Shown here in pieces: positions 9,570-17,435 of a stretch of 64,000 bases of DNA. This DNA is from a virus: the IMG/VR virus record IMGVR_UViG_3300030419_003252, positions 20,544 to 84,543 of that record. One strand, given 5' to 3'. The position numbers were made by a program, and so were the translations under genes. The notes below the pieces were generated by a model. It saw only the letters and a program-made list of their open reading frames with translations, ran no database searches and had not been told where the DNA came from. The stretch's first letter is position 1; each line of letters begins with the position of its first letter.

Positions 9570-9590
9570 TAAGTCTATTTCTCATATAAT
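9562..9590 (+). promoter_or_regulatory. Sigma70-like promoter candidate
   Basis: CTGACT (9562-9567), a 17-base spacer and a perfect TATAAT (9585-9590) sit 25 bases upstream of the ATG at 9615. The -35 part overlaps the end of the preceding small gene. Spacing and -10 are ideal; the -35 is only a partial match. Confidence 0.5.
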
Positions 9591-9614
9591 TAGGACATCA
9601 ATTACTTTTTCATT

Positions 9615-9866
9615 ATGCAAAAAATAATTAATGTACTTTCTATTGCGTCTTTCGTTATATCTGCTTCCGTTGTTGGTGCTGGTGTTTACATATATGCAAA
9701 TAAGGATGCACTCCTAGAAAGTGCTAAAGAAAAAATTATGAAGCAAGTAGGAGCTGCAGCTGTAGGAGAAGCTTTAAAAAATCTTCCAACTCCAGAACTA
9801 CCTAGTATGACTGGTCCTGTTGCACCAAGAAGTGGAAGAAGTGGGCTAGGAGTTCCTCAGTTCTAA
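9615..9866 (+). CDS. Small membrane-anchored virion-module protein
   Basis: An 83-residue protein. Residues 4-27 form a single hydrophobic helix (INVLSIASFVISASVVGAGV), followed by a charged amphipathic helix (residues 34-55) and a Pro/Gly-rich tail. The stop overlaps the next start in TAATG, so the two genes are translationally coupled. The type resembles conserved small cyanophage proteins near tail genes. No function is known to me. Confidence 0.6.
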   Translation: MQKIINVLSIASFVISASVVGAGVYIYANKDALLESAKEKIMKQVGAAAVGEALKNLPTPELPSMTGPVAPRSGRSGLGVPQF

Positions 9867-10648
9867 TGCCTGAAATACCAGAAATTGGTATCCATAATAT
9901 TGAAATAAGAACAACAGAAATACCAGATTACGACTCAATTCTTAAGTTAAATCTTCCTAGAACTCCTCCTGTAACTTTAAGTATTGGATCTCCAATTATC
10001 GAGTTACCTGGGTGTGTTGAATATAATTCTGGTAACAAGGAATCTAATCAATTAGTTGATGATGATCCGAGAGGTAATCGAATCTTATGTGATGGTACAG
10101 TTCCTAGTTATGACCCCATAGATTACACACCAGAGAACTTAGTACTCACTAAAGCAGCTGAAGTACCAATGGTTCCATTAGATAATAATGAGATAGCTGA
10201 ACCTATTAATCCAGAATTACCTCAACCATCTCTCCCTGAAATTATTTGTCCCCCAAATGACGCTCCTATAGTCGGTACTAAGGTTGAGGGAAACAAAAAA
10301 ATAAGTGGATATGAATTACAGAATGGTCGTTGTATTACTCTTTACGAAGAAGTTCCAATTATTGAACAAGTAGTTACAGCATTACCTACAGCTGGAGCTG
10401 TAACGACTACTGCATCTATTGCTCTTGTGGCAACGTCATCGGCAGTCCTAGCAAAGCCCCTGGCTGATCTTGTTCTGAAGGCAATAAAGCCTCTGATAAA
10501 GACTTCAATGAAGAAGATTCAGAAACTTCTTGGGAAGAAACCGAGGACTTTGAATCGAGCTGAGATTGTTGCGAATCAGTATCGAGAGAAGAAAGGTCTT
10601 CCTGCTCTGAAGGAACTGAAGAAGAAGAAGAAGAAGGAGAAGAAATAA
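9866..10648 (+). CDS. Conserved Pro-rich virion-module protein with Lys-rich tail
   Basis: A 260-residue protein. The N-terminal half is rich in Pro, Ile and Glu (MPEIPEIGIHNIEIRTTEIP) with two or three Cys. Residues 165-205 are hydrophobic and could form a membrane or buried helix (TALPTAGAVTTTASIALVAT). The end is extremely basic (KELKKKKKKEKK). It is coupled to the membrane protein before it. The last 233 bases overlap a convergent minus-strand gene whose C-terminus is Ser/Glu-rich. I recall similar proteins in cyanophages but know no function. Confidence 0.6.
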   Translation: MPEIPEIGIHNIEIRTTEIPDYDSILKLNLPRTPPVTLSIGSPIIELPGCVEYNSGNKESNQLVDDDPRGNRILCDGTVPSYDPIDYTPENLVLTKAAEVPMVPLDNNEIAEPINPELPQPSLPEIICPPNDAPIVGTKVEGNKKISGYELQNGRCITLYEEVPIIEQVVTALPTAGAVTTTASIALVATSSAVLAKPLADLVLKAIKPLIKTSMKKIQKLLGKKPRTLNRAEIVANQYREKKGLPALKELKKKKKKEKK

Positions 10649-11273
10649 TATGTTGATGTTGTGGAATCACTCCATGAGGATTGGTTACAACAATATCGGC
10701 ACAAATTTGAAATGATGGTGATTTTGGATGAAATGAAACGCCTAACCTTTTTTGCTCGGCACAGTGCTTGAGTCGTGCCATTTCAAAATCCAACCGTTTA
10801 TTAGCCAATAGCTGTTTAGTTAAATCTGTTTGAGTATTAGCTGCTCTCAAACAACCTTCATGGTGACGTTTATCTAATGGTATAGATATGGTTGCACTAA
10901 TACCTAATGAAATATTGTTATTTGCTTTCTGCCCAGTCCTTGTAGGAACGTAATACAAGATAGAGCCTGGATTATTCAGATTACCATCATCATCCGTTGT
11001 CATGTCATAGACAGGCGAATCCCAGTAAGATTCATAAGGATCTTTCCAAGAATTACTTCCTGTCACAAATGGCGTGATATTTAACGTTGGTCCTTGACAC
11101 GAGACTCCATTCCCATACGAATTAGTAACGTATGGTCCTTGGAGGACTTGGATGGCTTGATTTGTAACGCTGCCACTACTATTAGCAACAGGAGCAGCGG
11201 AAGCACTAACGCCACCAACGCTTTCTGCACGTACTGACTGGGGGAATAGTGATACCGCATTGAGCAGAGCCAA
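10416..11273 (-). CDS. Secreted/exported protein with Ser-rich tail
   Basis: I place the start at a TTG (11273), giving an N-terminus MALLNAVSLFPQSVRAES with a short signal-peptide-like stretch that ends in VRA. A longer frame begins at 11456, but its first 61 codons overlap the preceding gene and look non-coding. The mature part contains Tyr/Trp/Gly-rich strands, two His- and Cys-containing segments (HHEGCL, LKHCAEQKR), and a C-terminal tail of Ser, Gln and Glu that is antisense to the plus-strand Lys-rich tail. It is the third gene of a run of export-type proteins. Function is unknown; host-surface or virion attachment is possible. Confidence 0.5.
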   Translation of the reverse strand: MALLNAVSLFPQSVRAESVGGVSASAAPVANSSGSVTNQAIQVLQGPYVTNSYGNGVSCQGPTLNITPFVTGSNSWKDPYESYWDSPVYDMTTDDDGNLNNPGSILYYVPTRTGQKANNNISLGISATISIPLDKRHHEGCLRAANTQTDLTKQLLANKRLDFEMARLKHCAEQKRLGVSFHPKSPSFQICADIVVTNPHGVIPQHQHIISSPSSSSSSVPSEQEDLSSLDTDSQQSQLDSKSSVSSQEVSESSSLKSLSEALLPSEQDQPGALLGLPMTLPQEQ

Positions 11274-11284
11274 TAAGATATATT

Positions 11285-11710
11285 TTACTGACTGAATGTT
11301 GAAACGGTATCTGTGACTGATGTTATGTCTGTTGTACGAGTTATTATAGTTTGCGACTTCATCCCTGGTTGACTGACAGTTGTTGTTAATTGCCAAGGCA
11401 AATCTGGATTCTTGATTGTAAAATCTGGCATTTGATTTGCATCCAAACTTGTCCACGTTGTAACCACCCCATTAACGGTATTAGATGTCGAACTTGCAGT
11501 AGGAACTAAACTATCTGCACTTGTAGTTATGTTATTTCCTGTAACTACATATTGCCACCCTGTTTGATAATCTATCACGTTAATCGTTTCGCTTACTTTA
11601 CTAGTAGTCTCCGTATGAGATGTCATCGAACCACTTTGAAAATTTGGCGTGACGGGAACAGAAAAAGCAGGGATTGGTGCTAACAATAAAAGCAGTAAAA
11701 GCCGCTTCAT
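11285..11710 (-). CDS. Secreted Thr-rich protein
   Basis: A 141-residue protein with a clear signal peptide (MKRLLLLLLLAPIPAFS, cleavage probably after AFS) and a mature part dominated by Thr, Ser and Val beta-strands. It lies 5 bases downstream of a second signal-peptide gene and just ahead of a third. Three successive exported proteins are unusual for a phage and suggest action at the host envelope or addition to the particle surface. I recall similar proteins from cyanophages, without known function. Confidence 0.65.
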   Translation of the reverse strand: MKRLLLLLLLAPIPAFSVPVTPNFQSGSMTSHTETTSKVSETINVIDYQTGWQYVVTGNNITTSADSLVPTASSTSNTVNGVVTTWTSLDANQMPDFTIKNPDLPWQLTTTVSQPGMKSQTIITRTTDITSVTDTVSTFSQ

Positions 11711-11715
11711 GACTG

Positions 11716-12234
11716 CTACTTAACGGTTATTTCACTTACGAATTGGCCTACAGCCGAGGTGTTCGCACCTCCAGCGGTTAGAGTCATGACTCCCGAACTC
11801 AAAATAGTACCTGCGAGGGAACCTGCCACACCGCCCGATTGAGTTGTGGTATTACCAAAAGCTGGCATGTCAGCCACTACACCAGAGGTCACGTCAACAC
11901 CAGTACCGATAGGATTTACGGCATCTCCTGCTGTAAAACTTTCCGAAAAACTGAAAGCAGATCCTGCAGTATTTATGTCATATGTACCAGGGTCAAGAGT
12001 TGCTGCTGCGTTATTACTAGGTGCCAATAATTTTCCAAAATGATCATCACCAGATGCAACTTTGATATTAGATCCAGAAACCGCATAAGTTGAACCGATG
12101 CGTTCAGATGTTGTACTAGCTCCTCCCACGTTTAATTGTGTACTAGTTGATAGACGATGAATCAGGTCTGCACGTACTGAAAGTGGACTAAATATTAATA
12201 TCAAAAATGAAAGTAACTTCCACATTTTAAACAT
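11716..12234 (-). CDS. Secreted Gly/Thr-rich protein
   Basis: A 172-residue protein. The N-terminus MFKMWKLLSFLILIFSPLSVRADL is a typical signal peptide with cleavage after VRA. The mature part is rich in Gly, Ala, Ser and Thr and ends in a hydrophobic strand (VGQFVSEITVK), a composition like that of surface or adhesin-like beta proteins. It is the first gene of the exported trio. A second start two codons later (MWKLL) is possible. Confidence 0.65.
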   Translation of the reverse strand: MFKMWKLLSFLILIFSPLSVRADLIHRLSTSTQLNVGGASTTSERIGSTYAVSGSNIKVASGDDHFGKLLAPSNNAAATLDPGTYDINTAGSAFSFSESFTAGDAVNPIGTGVDVTSGVVADMPAFGNTTTQSGGVAGSLAGTILSSGVMTLTAGGANTSAVGQFVSEITVK

Positions 12235-12257
12235 TTACATTACTTAATTAAAGTCTA

Positions 12258-12713
12258 TCACCTACAAATTGATTCCCTTTCTTGATAATATTTATCCAAT
12301 ATCCAAGAACTACTATTAATTTTATCGTCACCTCCAACGCTCCAAACAAACTCTACTCTTGGATCTAAACCATAACGTTTTAATTCAGGTGTATTATTTG
12401 AACTACGATCTCCACCATTAGCAAAATAAATCTTATTAGTTAATTGAAAACATTTTTGAATTGCTCTACATGCAGAGTTATCTGAATCATCCCAATCTAT
12501 AACAATATTAACCATATCTAAATGACTAATTATATTTGCACGTTCTTTCCAAGTCTGGAAGTATTGTCCTTTTTTATTAACCAACCATTGATCACTATTT
12601 AAACCAACAACTAAACAATCAGATAATTTTTTAGCATTTTCAAAATATTTTATATGTCCACTATGTATAGGATCAAATCCTCCTGTAACAAGAGCAATTG
12701 AATCAAAAAACAT
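12258..12713 (-). CDS. Cytidylyltransferase-like nucleotidyltransferase
   Basis: A 151-residue protein of the HIGH-motif nucleotidyltransferase superfamily (TagD/RfaE C-terminal type). The nucleotide-binding motif GGFDPIHSGHIKYF is at residues 11-24, and VVGLNSDQW follows at about 35-43. The second conserved block of the family (ISSS-type) appears as KINSSSWILDKY near the C-terminus. Such enzymes activate a sugar phosphate or polyol phosphate with CTP or ATP. With the glycosyltransferases and cupin at 16-18.7 kb it suggests nucleotide-sugar chemistry. The substrate cannot be told from sequence. Confidence 0.8.
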   Translation of the reverse strand: MFFDSIALVTGGFDPIHSGHIKYFENAKKLSDCLVVGLNSDQWLVNKKGQYFQTWKERANIISHLDMVNIVIDWDDSDNSACRAIQKCFQLTNKIYFANGGDRSSNNTPELKRYGLDPRVEFVWSVGGDDKINSSSWILDKYYQERESICR

Positions 12714-12740
12714 TGAAGTATTCTTTCTAACTACAATATA

Positions 12741-12881
12741 TTACATTCGTCTAATTTTTTTTACAATTGTCTTTGCTCGATGTAATGCTCGACGGAGCAT
12801 ATTTTCTTTTCTAACGAAGTCGATTGTTATATCTTTCTTTGAGTGATATTGCCAATTAGGAATATAAAGTGGACTGTTCAT
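12741..12881 (-). CDS. Small basic protein
   Basis: A 46-residue protein beginning MNSPLYIPNWQYHSKKDITI and ending in a strongly basic helix (LRRALHRAKTIVKKIRRM). It has an excellent ribosome site, GGAGG at 12889-12893, 7 bases before the ATG, one of the best in the minus-strand block. It lies between the holin-like and cytidylyltransferase genes. Nucleic-acid or membrane binding is possible. I do not recognise the family. Confidence 0.6.
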   Translation of the reverse strand: MNSPLYIPNWQYHSKKDITIDFVRKENMLRRALHRAKTIVKKIRRM

Positions 12882-12915
12882 AAGTAAACCTCCTTAGTTA
12901 TGTTCCTCTTTAATT

Positions 12916-13380
12916 TTACATCTGGTACTTAGTTTCCTTACTAGGTGTTTCTGCCTTAATTACTAATGGAGCTTGTTCAATTCTTACAGTTTGTACAGCA
13001 GCAGTTGATGCAGCTTTTGCAATCATTTCTTCCATATCTTTTTTACTAATTTGACCATTATTTTCACCATTCATTTTCATAGTTCCATCGCTTTTTTTAG
13101 ATGCTGTAGTAATATTAAAGGAAGCCAAAACTCCTGTAAATACTGAAGCTATGAATGTTGGATCTATTTTCTGTTGAGGTATTCCTGGGATAGAAACATA
13201 ATTTAATGTTAATATCGCACCCGACCACCCAAGAACTACAATTTTTATCAGTGTAGTAATTGCATTGGCTTGTTCTTCTTTATCATCCAAACCTTCTTTT
13301 AGTTTCTGTAAAGGATTTTTCTTATCAACTTTTTTATCCTTTTTTTCTTCTAGGATTTCCGCATCTTTCTTCTCTGGCAT
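12916..13380 (-). CDS. Putative holin-like membrane protein
   Basis: A 154-residue protein. A Lys/Glu-rich N-terminus (residues 1-40) precedes two hydrophobic segments, about 45-65 (LIKIVVLGWSGAILTLNYV) and 76-92 (FIASVFTGVLASFNI), separated by a short loop with IPGIPQQKIDP. The C-terminal third is soluble and charged. I recall this arrangement in cyanophage proteins listed as possible holins or membrane proteins. No endolysin is visible nearby, so the lysis role is tentative. Confidence 0.6.
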   Translation of the reverse strand: MPEKKDAEILEEKKDKKVDKKNPLQKLKEGLDDKEEQANAITTLIKIVVLGWSGAILTLNYVSIPGIPQQKIDPTFIASVFTGVLASFNITTASKKSDGTMKMNGENNGQISKKDMEEMIAKAASTAAVQTVRIEQAPLVIKAETPSKETKYQM

Positions 13381-13416
13381 TTGTAATATTTAACTGCTAA
13401 TGATTAGTATAGGATT

Positions 13417-13572
13417 ATGACATTTAATAGACACAAGGATATAACTGTAAACGTGTGCTATGAAGTACACGGAGAAAGAAAATGCATCACACTAAATAAG
13501 TATGATGCATTCAATTTACGTAATTACGTTAATAAAGAAGAAGGTGTTGTTTGGTGGTTTACTGCTATTTAG
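13417..13572 (+). CDS. Small plus-strand protein, unknown
   Basis: A 51-residue protein (MTFNRHKDITVNVCYEVHGE to VWWFTAI) encoded on the strand opposite to its neighbours. The codons read like real protein, with an alternating beta pattern and an aromatic C-terminus. Its stop overlaps the end of the convergent minus gene by 8 bases. The region upstream (13381-13416) has AT-rich sequence but no clear promoter. Function is unknown. Confidence 0.5.
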   Translation: MTFNRHKDITVNVCYEVHGERKCITLNKYDAFNLRNYVNKEEGVVWWFTAI

Positions 13573-13738
13573 CTTGCTTTCCTCCAGGGAATAAACCATT
13601 TTTTATAAATACAACTGCTTTATCATCAACAGTATTATCCGTTGAATCAGCAAGTTTAGTTAATAAATCAATAATCAATTGCTTGACTTGAGGAGTATTA
13701 ACAAATTTAAAAAGCAATGGACGAATGAGAGCAATCAT
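13565..13738 (-). CDS. Small conserved phage protein
   Basis: A 57-residue protein from the ATG at 13738, reading MIALIRPLLFKFVNTPQVKQ and ending GLFPGGKQAK. The open frame continues upstream to a CTG that overlaps the previous stop (TGAGTAA), so about ten more N-terminal residues (SKINLVSNDQ) may be translated. The pattern of an amphipathic helix followed by DSTDNTVDDKAVVFIKNG resembles small cyanophage proteins of unknown role near lysis genes. Confidence 0.55.
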   Translation of the reverse strand: MIALIRPLLFKFVNTPQVKQLIIDLLTKLADSTDNTVDDKAVVFIKNGLFPGGKQAK

Positions 13739-13763
13739 TTGATCGTTTGAAACTAAATTTATT

Positions 13764-13967
13764 TTACTCAGCCCTATAAAAAAATAAAGTCTTCCATTTA
13801 GGATTTGCTATCCAATTTGGATCTTCATGTGTTTCAAACCACTTTTTCCAAATTCTAAATTGTTTCTCAGATAAAGCAGATTCACAACGTAAATTAATAG
13901 AATCACCAACTGGTATTTCTTTCATCCATTTTCTAATTTGATAGATAACCATTAATTGAGGTTTCAT
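13764..13967 (-). CDS. Small helical protein, unknown
   Basis: A 67-residue protein from the ATG at 13967 (MKPQLMVIYQIRKWMKEIPV). A TTG at 13994 would add nine residues (MTGKGRTDA) and overlap the preceding stop. The longer frame to 14201 is a shadow of the upstream gene. The sequence is rich in Trp and Lys (FRIWKKWFETHEDPNWIANPKW), which suggests a compact helical domain. No family is recognised. Confidence 0.5.
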   Translation of the reverse strand: MKPQLMVIYQIRKWMKEIPVGDSINLRCESALSEKQFRIWKKWFETHEDPNWIANPKWKTLFFYRAE

Positions 13968-13983
13968 TGCATCTGTTCTACCT

Positions 13984-14211
13984 TTACCTGTCAAACACGA
14001 ATCCATCGAGCGTCTTCTTCTGTTTTCCTTTCTCATCAACCAATCGTTGATTTGTCTCATACTTTTTCCTATAGCCATGCTTGCCAGCCATATCGTTCCG
14101 TCGTTTGTATATATCCATGGCGTCAGCCTCGCTTTCAAAATATGATCGCCAATACGAGTTATCATCACTTTCTTGGTCCTGGTTGTTCTTAAAGTCATCA
14201 TTAACAGTCAT
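13984..14211 (-). CDS. Small charged protein, unknown
   Basis: A 75-residue hydrophilic protein with start ATG at 14211, 11 bases inside the upstream gene. It is rich in Asp, Asn, Lys and Arg with YWRSYFESEADAMDIYKRRN in the middle, and is probably helical. Similar short acidic/basic proteins occur in cyanophage virion-accessory regions, but no function can be given. Confidence 0.5.
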   Translation of the reverse strand: MTVNDDFKNNQDQESDDNSYWRSYFESEADAMDIYKRRNDMAGKHGYRKKYETNQRLVDEKGKQKKTLDGFVFDR

Positions 14212-14473
14212 AAATTTTACATTGTTGTAGAAAGGGAATACGTTCACATTCTTCTTTAAATCTAGCGGGTAAATCTAATTGGTTCTGAGTCGATTTCCAT
14301 TTACAATATTGTTCATCTAAAATTTCAGTATATAAGTTTGAGTCCATAAGTTTTTCATCCTTTAATTGTTGTGCTCTTTCTTCAAGTGCTCTTGCACTAT
14401 TTATAGCTATTTCATCGTAAAATGTATCATCAAAACCTAGATAAGGTTTGTTTGGTACTCGATTAATAGTCAT
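14201..14473 (-). CDS. Small conserved protein, unknown
   Basis: A 90-residue protein (MTINRVPNKPYLGFDDTFYD) with a helical middle (NSARALEERAQQLKDEKL) and a C-terminus containing three Cys (ECERIPFLQQCKIYDC). The Cys pattern is not a standard zinc finger. It lies 8 bases after the end of the larger upstream gene and overlaps the next gene by 11 bases, so these are one operon. Function is unknown. Confidence 0.55.
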   Translation of the reverse strand: MTINRVPNKPYLGFDDTFYDEIAINSARALEERAQQLKDEKLMDSNLYTEILDEQYCKWKSTQNQLDLPARFKEECERIPFLQQCKIYDC

Positions 14474-14481
14474 AAGAAGTC

Positions 14482-15204
14482 TTATGGTTTTGTAGTTAGA
14501 GGAATTAAAGCATCAGGGAATTTTTCATAAGCTTGACGTTCACGACTCCATGCTGTTTTCCATTCTGTAAGAGAATGTTCATGATCCTCTGCTCCAGTAT
14601 AGTTTGGAGTTGTATCACAAATAATATCGTCTTGAGTTGCTGTTGTTTCTAATATCAATCGGTCATAATCTTCAGTAAGTAAAACAGGAAATGGATCAGC
14701 CATTTCTACTACTACACCTACTGCATAATCAAATGGTGTATTAAGATTACTAGAGACACAAAGTAAGTACTCACCTATGTTTAAAGGATAATATCTTGAG
14801 TCTCCTTTATCTAATCGTCTTGCATCAAAATTATTATATAAATCAGATTGAGCACCCATTACATGACCAATATATGGATTTAATACTTTTCCATCTGATG
14901 TGATTGTTATACTATCATCATCAAAAATTGCTCGGCCTTGAATAGGATTTCTATTTATATCGTAAGCAGAAACATTAAACCATTTTTCCCATCCACCAGC
15001 TTTCGTTAATATTATCCAAGCAGAAGTTTCAATCTTAAATTTAAACCAATGGTTAACTGCCCCTCCACCATATCCACCTGATCTTGGAACATGAGTTCCA
15101 CCAAGTTTACCTGTTAAATAACGAATAGAAGTTTGGTCAAATGTTCCAACTAATAACGGATCTTGAGCAGTTCTTTGGCGTTGTGTGGTCTGGTTGCGAG
15201 CCAT
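14482..15204 (-). CDS. Conserved phage protein, possibly virion beta-sandwich
   Basis: A 240-residue protein. A basic N-terminus (MARNQTTQRQRTAQD) is followed by PLLVGTFDQTSIRYLTGKLG and a Gly-rich turn (RSGGYGGGAVNHW). Then come beta-rich segments with Trp pairs (WIILTKAGGWEKWFNVSAYD) and a C-terminal helical part. Composition and size suit a virion or surface protein, and I recall related uncharacterised proteins in cyanophages. No catalytic motif is visible. Confidence 0.55.
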   Translation of the reverse strand: MARNQTTQRQRTAQDPLLVGTFDQTSIRYLTGKLGGTHVPRSGGYGGGAVNHWFKFKIETSAWIILTKAGGWEKWFNVSAYDINRNPIQGRAIFDDDSITITSDGKVLNPYIGHVMGAQSDLYNNFDARRLDKGDSRYYPLNIGEYLLCVSSNLNTPFDYAVGVVVEMADPFPVLLTEDYDRLILETTATQDDIICDTTPNYTGAEDHEHSLTEWKTAWSRERQAYEKFPDALIPLTTKP

Positions 15205-15221
15205 TATTGTTTAACACTAGT

Positions 15222-15875
15222 CTATCCCTCATCATAATCGGGGGTATCTTTGACTGTTAAAGGATGTGCAATAGTTTTTTGATATTTTTCTTGAATAATT
15301 TCTTGTTCTCTATTTAATAATTTAGCTTTACTTAGTCTCATTAATTTGGCTGCATCAAATGTTGTAGTAAAAGGTTGAATCTTATCTGGATAGAATTTTC
15401 TATTCCATTTAGATTTCATATGCAAAGGATTTAAACACCAAGGATTGCCACAAATACGAGTAACAAATAAAGAACCTATATCTCCCCATGCACAATGATA
15501 AATAATTTTATGAGCTGTTATATTTTCTGCTTTCTGACAACTATATTGTGAACGATATGAAGGAAAGCAAACTCGATGAGGACCACGCTTCCCTGGAAGA
15601 CTAGCTTCCCAACATTCATTAAAATCTTTTATTTTTATATGACCCCATAAAGTATTAAATTTTGTTTTGTAATCTTTATGCAAGTAATTTAAATCAAATC
15701 CACAGACATTAGATTGGATTTTTACAGCACAGTGATAACACCAATGTTCTTCTTTATCTCGAATTACATGTTGATGAGGACAAGGAAATCCAATGTAATA
15801 TCCATGTTTATCTAATTCTCTATCAGTTAGATTATTTATATTTTCAACATACCTAAAAGAATTAATACTTGACAT
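15222..15875 (-). CDS. HNH-like protein with extra Cys/His sites
   Basis: A 217-residue protein. An N-terminal Cys/His cluster (CPHQH ... HWCYHC, residues about 32-49) may bind zinc. The C-terminal part has the GNPWCLNPLHM motif (residues about 140-150) typical of phage HNH endonucleases, preceded by AHKIIYHCAWGD, and ends in a basic helix. Such proteins may be homing nucleases or help cleave DNA during packaging. It is followed by 17 bases to the next gene and lies downstream of another short HNH-like gene that overlaps it by 14 bases. Confidence 0.7.
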   Translation of the reverse strand: MSSINSFRYVENINNLTDRELDKHGYYIGFPCPHQHVIRDKEEHWCYHCAVKIQSNVCGFDLNYLHKDYKTKFNTLWGHIKIKDFNECWEASLPGKRGPHRVCFPSYRSQYSCQKAENITAHKIIYHCAWGDIGSLFVTRICGNPWCLNPLHMKSKWNRKFYPDKIQPFTTTFDAAKLMRLSKAKLLNREQEIIQEKYQKTIAHPLTVKDTPDYDEG

Positions 15876-16185
15876 ACGAAAAATATGTAGGCTTTAATTC
15901 TAATCGGTTATCTTTGTTTCGGTTAGACATTTCATGTTGAACACCATGATTATCAGGGCATTCTTTTGTTCTTAAATAATAAACAATACGATGAGCTTGA
16001 TAAGGTTCATTATCGACAAATACTGTGTAATAACCAGTACTAATATTTCTTTTCCCTGCTGGATCGCCAATTTTATTTCCTGCTTTATTAATTGCCCAGG
16101 CTAGTCCACTAGGATATTTATCGGATAAGATAAACAATTCTTCTAATCTCCAAAGCTTTGGCATTGGTTTGTAATTACGAGACAT
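15862..16185 (-). CDS. Short HNH-type endonuclease
   Basis: A 107-residue protein from the ATG at 16185 (MSRNYKPMPKLWRLEELF). The region AHRIVYYLRTKECPDNHGVQ, followed by EMSNRNKDNRLELKP, matches the HNH_3-type signature in which a His and an N-K/R-DNR-x-ENL-like element form the active site. The usual H of the HxD step reads as HEMSNRNKDNR. It is typical of free-standing phage homing endonucleases. It overlaps the next HNH-like gene by 14 bases. Confidence 0.7.
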   Translation of the reverse strand: MSRNYKPMPKLWRLEELFILSDKYPSGLAWAINKAGNKIGDPAGKRNISTGYYTVFVDNEPYQAHRIVYYLRTKECPDNHGVQHEMSNRNKDNRLELKPTYFSYVKY

Positions 16186-16228
16186 GCACAAAAACCAAGA
16201 ATGAGATTAAAATTTCTTAACTCTAGAG

Positions 16229-16993
16229 CTAGATTACACTTTCATTCTCTCTTTTATAGATCTCCTTAAGTTTTTCTTCATTTTTTTCTGAATATTCATA
16301 GGTTCCTATGTGACCTAAACTAACTTTGGATGCTAAATAACTTTTAAATCCAATATCATTTGCACGTTTTACAAAAGAATAATCTTCGCCTAAAAACATA
16401 TTATCTCTATCTTTATCAATCATTGTTTCAAATATATGGCAATGTGTTTCTCCTTGATAAGACATATTTAAATCTGTATAATGTTCAACCATTTTCTCTA
16501 ATACGTGTCTTTTGATACACATAAATCCTGTTGTAAGAAAACGACTTTCTACAAAATCACCTTCTTCTTTTATTTGTTCTTTTAAAAGTTTTTCAGGAAT
16601 TCTTTCTCTGGGATTAAGATTAGGATATTGATCTATTAACCATTTTTTTATTTTATCGGGACCAGATGCAGATTTTAAAGGTAAACTTTTGGCTGGATAA
16701 AATCCAGTAACAATATCTTTATCTGCTGCTAATAAATAATGTACGTGCTTAGGTTCCCAATAAACATCAGCATCAAGCCAAAAAAGATGAGTCCATTCTT
16801 TTTCTTTTAAAGCAGCTGTAACCATCATTGTTCGTCCTAAAGAAATTAATGAACAATTTCTTAAAGTTTGAACTTCATAATTTATACCGTTTTCATCTGC
16901 ATATGGTATGAAATTTAAAAAACTATGGAAACATTTAGCCATTATGTTTCCGCCATAACAAGGAATTGCAAAACGAACTGTAGGAGGTTCCAT
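16229..16993 (-). CDS. Glycosyltransferase, GT-A fold
   Basis: A 254-residue protein. The N-terminus RFAIPCYGGNIMAKCFHSF has the nucleotide-sugar-binding strand of GT-A enzymes, and FWLDADVYWEPKHVHYL around residues 91-107 carries the DxD motif (DAD) that binds metal and sugar nucleotide. SRFLTTGFMCIKRHVLEKM is an acceptor-side block, and EDYSFVKRANDIGFKSYL resembles the ED-x-D motif of inverting family 2 enzymes. With the GT4 enzyme and cupin downstream it forms a sugar module. The acceptor could be virion protein, DNA or host glycan. Confidence 0.78.
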   Translation of the reverse strand: MEPPTVRFAIPCYGGNIMAKCFHSFLNFIPYADENGINYEVQTLRNCSLISLGRTMMVTAALKEKEWTHLFWLDADVYWEPKHVHYLLAADKDIVTGFYPAKSLPLKSASGPDKIKKWLIDQYPNLNPRERIPEKLLKEQIKEEGDFVESRFLTTGFMCIKRHVLEKMVEHYTDLNMSYQGETHCHIFETMIDKDRDNMFLGEDYSFVKRANDIGFKSYLASKVSLGHIGTYEYSEKNEEKLKEIYKRENESVI

Positions 16994-17075
16994 AAAAATT
17001 ATTATTACTTAATTAGTATAGACAAGAAACCAAGAATGAAAGTGTTATTTAATTTATAGTTAAGAAAAAAATAGG

Positions 17076-17435
17076 TCATTCTGGGTTTTTCTGCACACGC
17101 CCATAGTCATCTTCAATACGTACAATGTCGTTTTCAGAAATTTTTTCCCCAAATTGAACTTCTATAAGAACTAAATCTGTTTCGTCTGCTTTGATACGAT
17201 GCGTTCCCATGACAGGGATATGAATACATTTACCTGTTCTAGCTTTTTGCCATATACCATTTGCAAAAACTTCTCCTACTCCTGATGCAATAATCCAAGT
17301 TTCACTGCGATGCTTATGATACTGAAGACTAAGTTGCTGCCCTTTTTTTACATTAATAATTTTGGCTAGATAGCCAGGTCCTTGAAATAAAGCTTGCCAC
17401 CAACCCCAAGGACGAAAGGTAATCTTTCTAAGCAT
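17076..17435 (-). CDS. Cupin, mannose-6-phosphate isomerase/ManC C-terminal type
   Basis: A 119-residue single-domain cupin. RPWGWWQALF at residues 8-17, the metal-binding motif QLSLQYHKHRSETWIIASG at 34-52 and the end motif ENDIVRIEDDYGR match the C-terminal cupin of bifunctional mannose-6-phosphate isomerase/mannose-1-phosphate guanylyltransferase proteins. His and Glu of HxHxxE are present. It would interconvert fructose-6-phosphate and mannose-6-phosphate or bind a related sugar. Its start overlaps the end of the glycosyltransferase gene by 8 bases. Confidence 0.82.
   Translation of the reverse strand: MLRKITFRPWGWWQALFQGPGYLAKIINVKKGQQLSLQYHKHRSETWIIASGVGEVFANGIWQKARTGKCIHIPVMGTHRIKADETDLVLIEVQFGEKISENDIVRIEDDYGRVQKNPE

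Noticed and set aside
13764-14201. A 145-residue protein from a single long frame
   Set aside because: Its first half is the shadow of the 75-residue gene at 13984-14211; only the 3' part from 13967 or 13994 looks coding.
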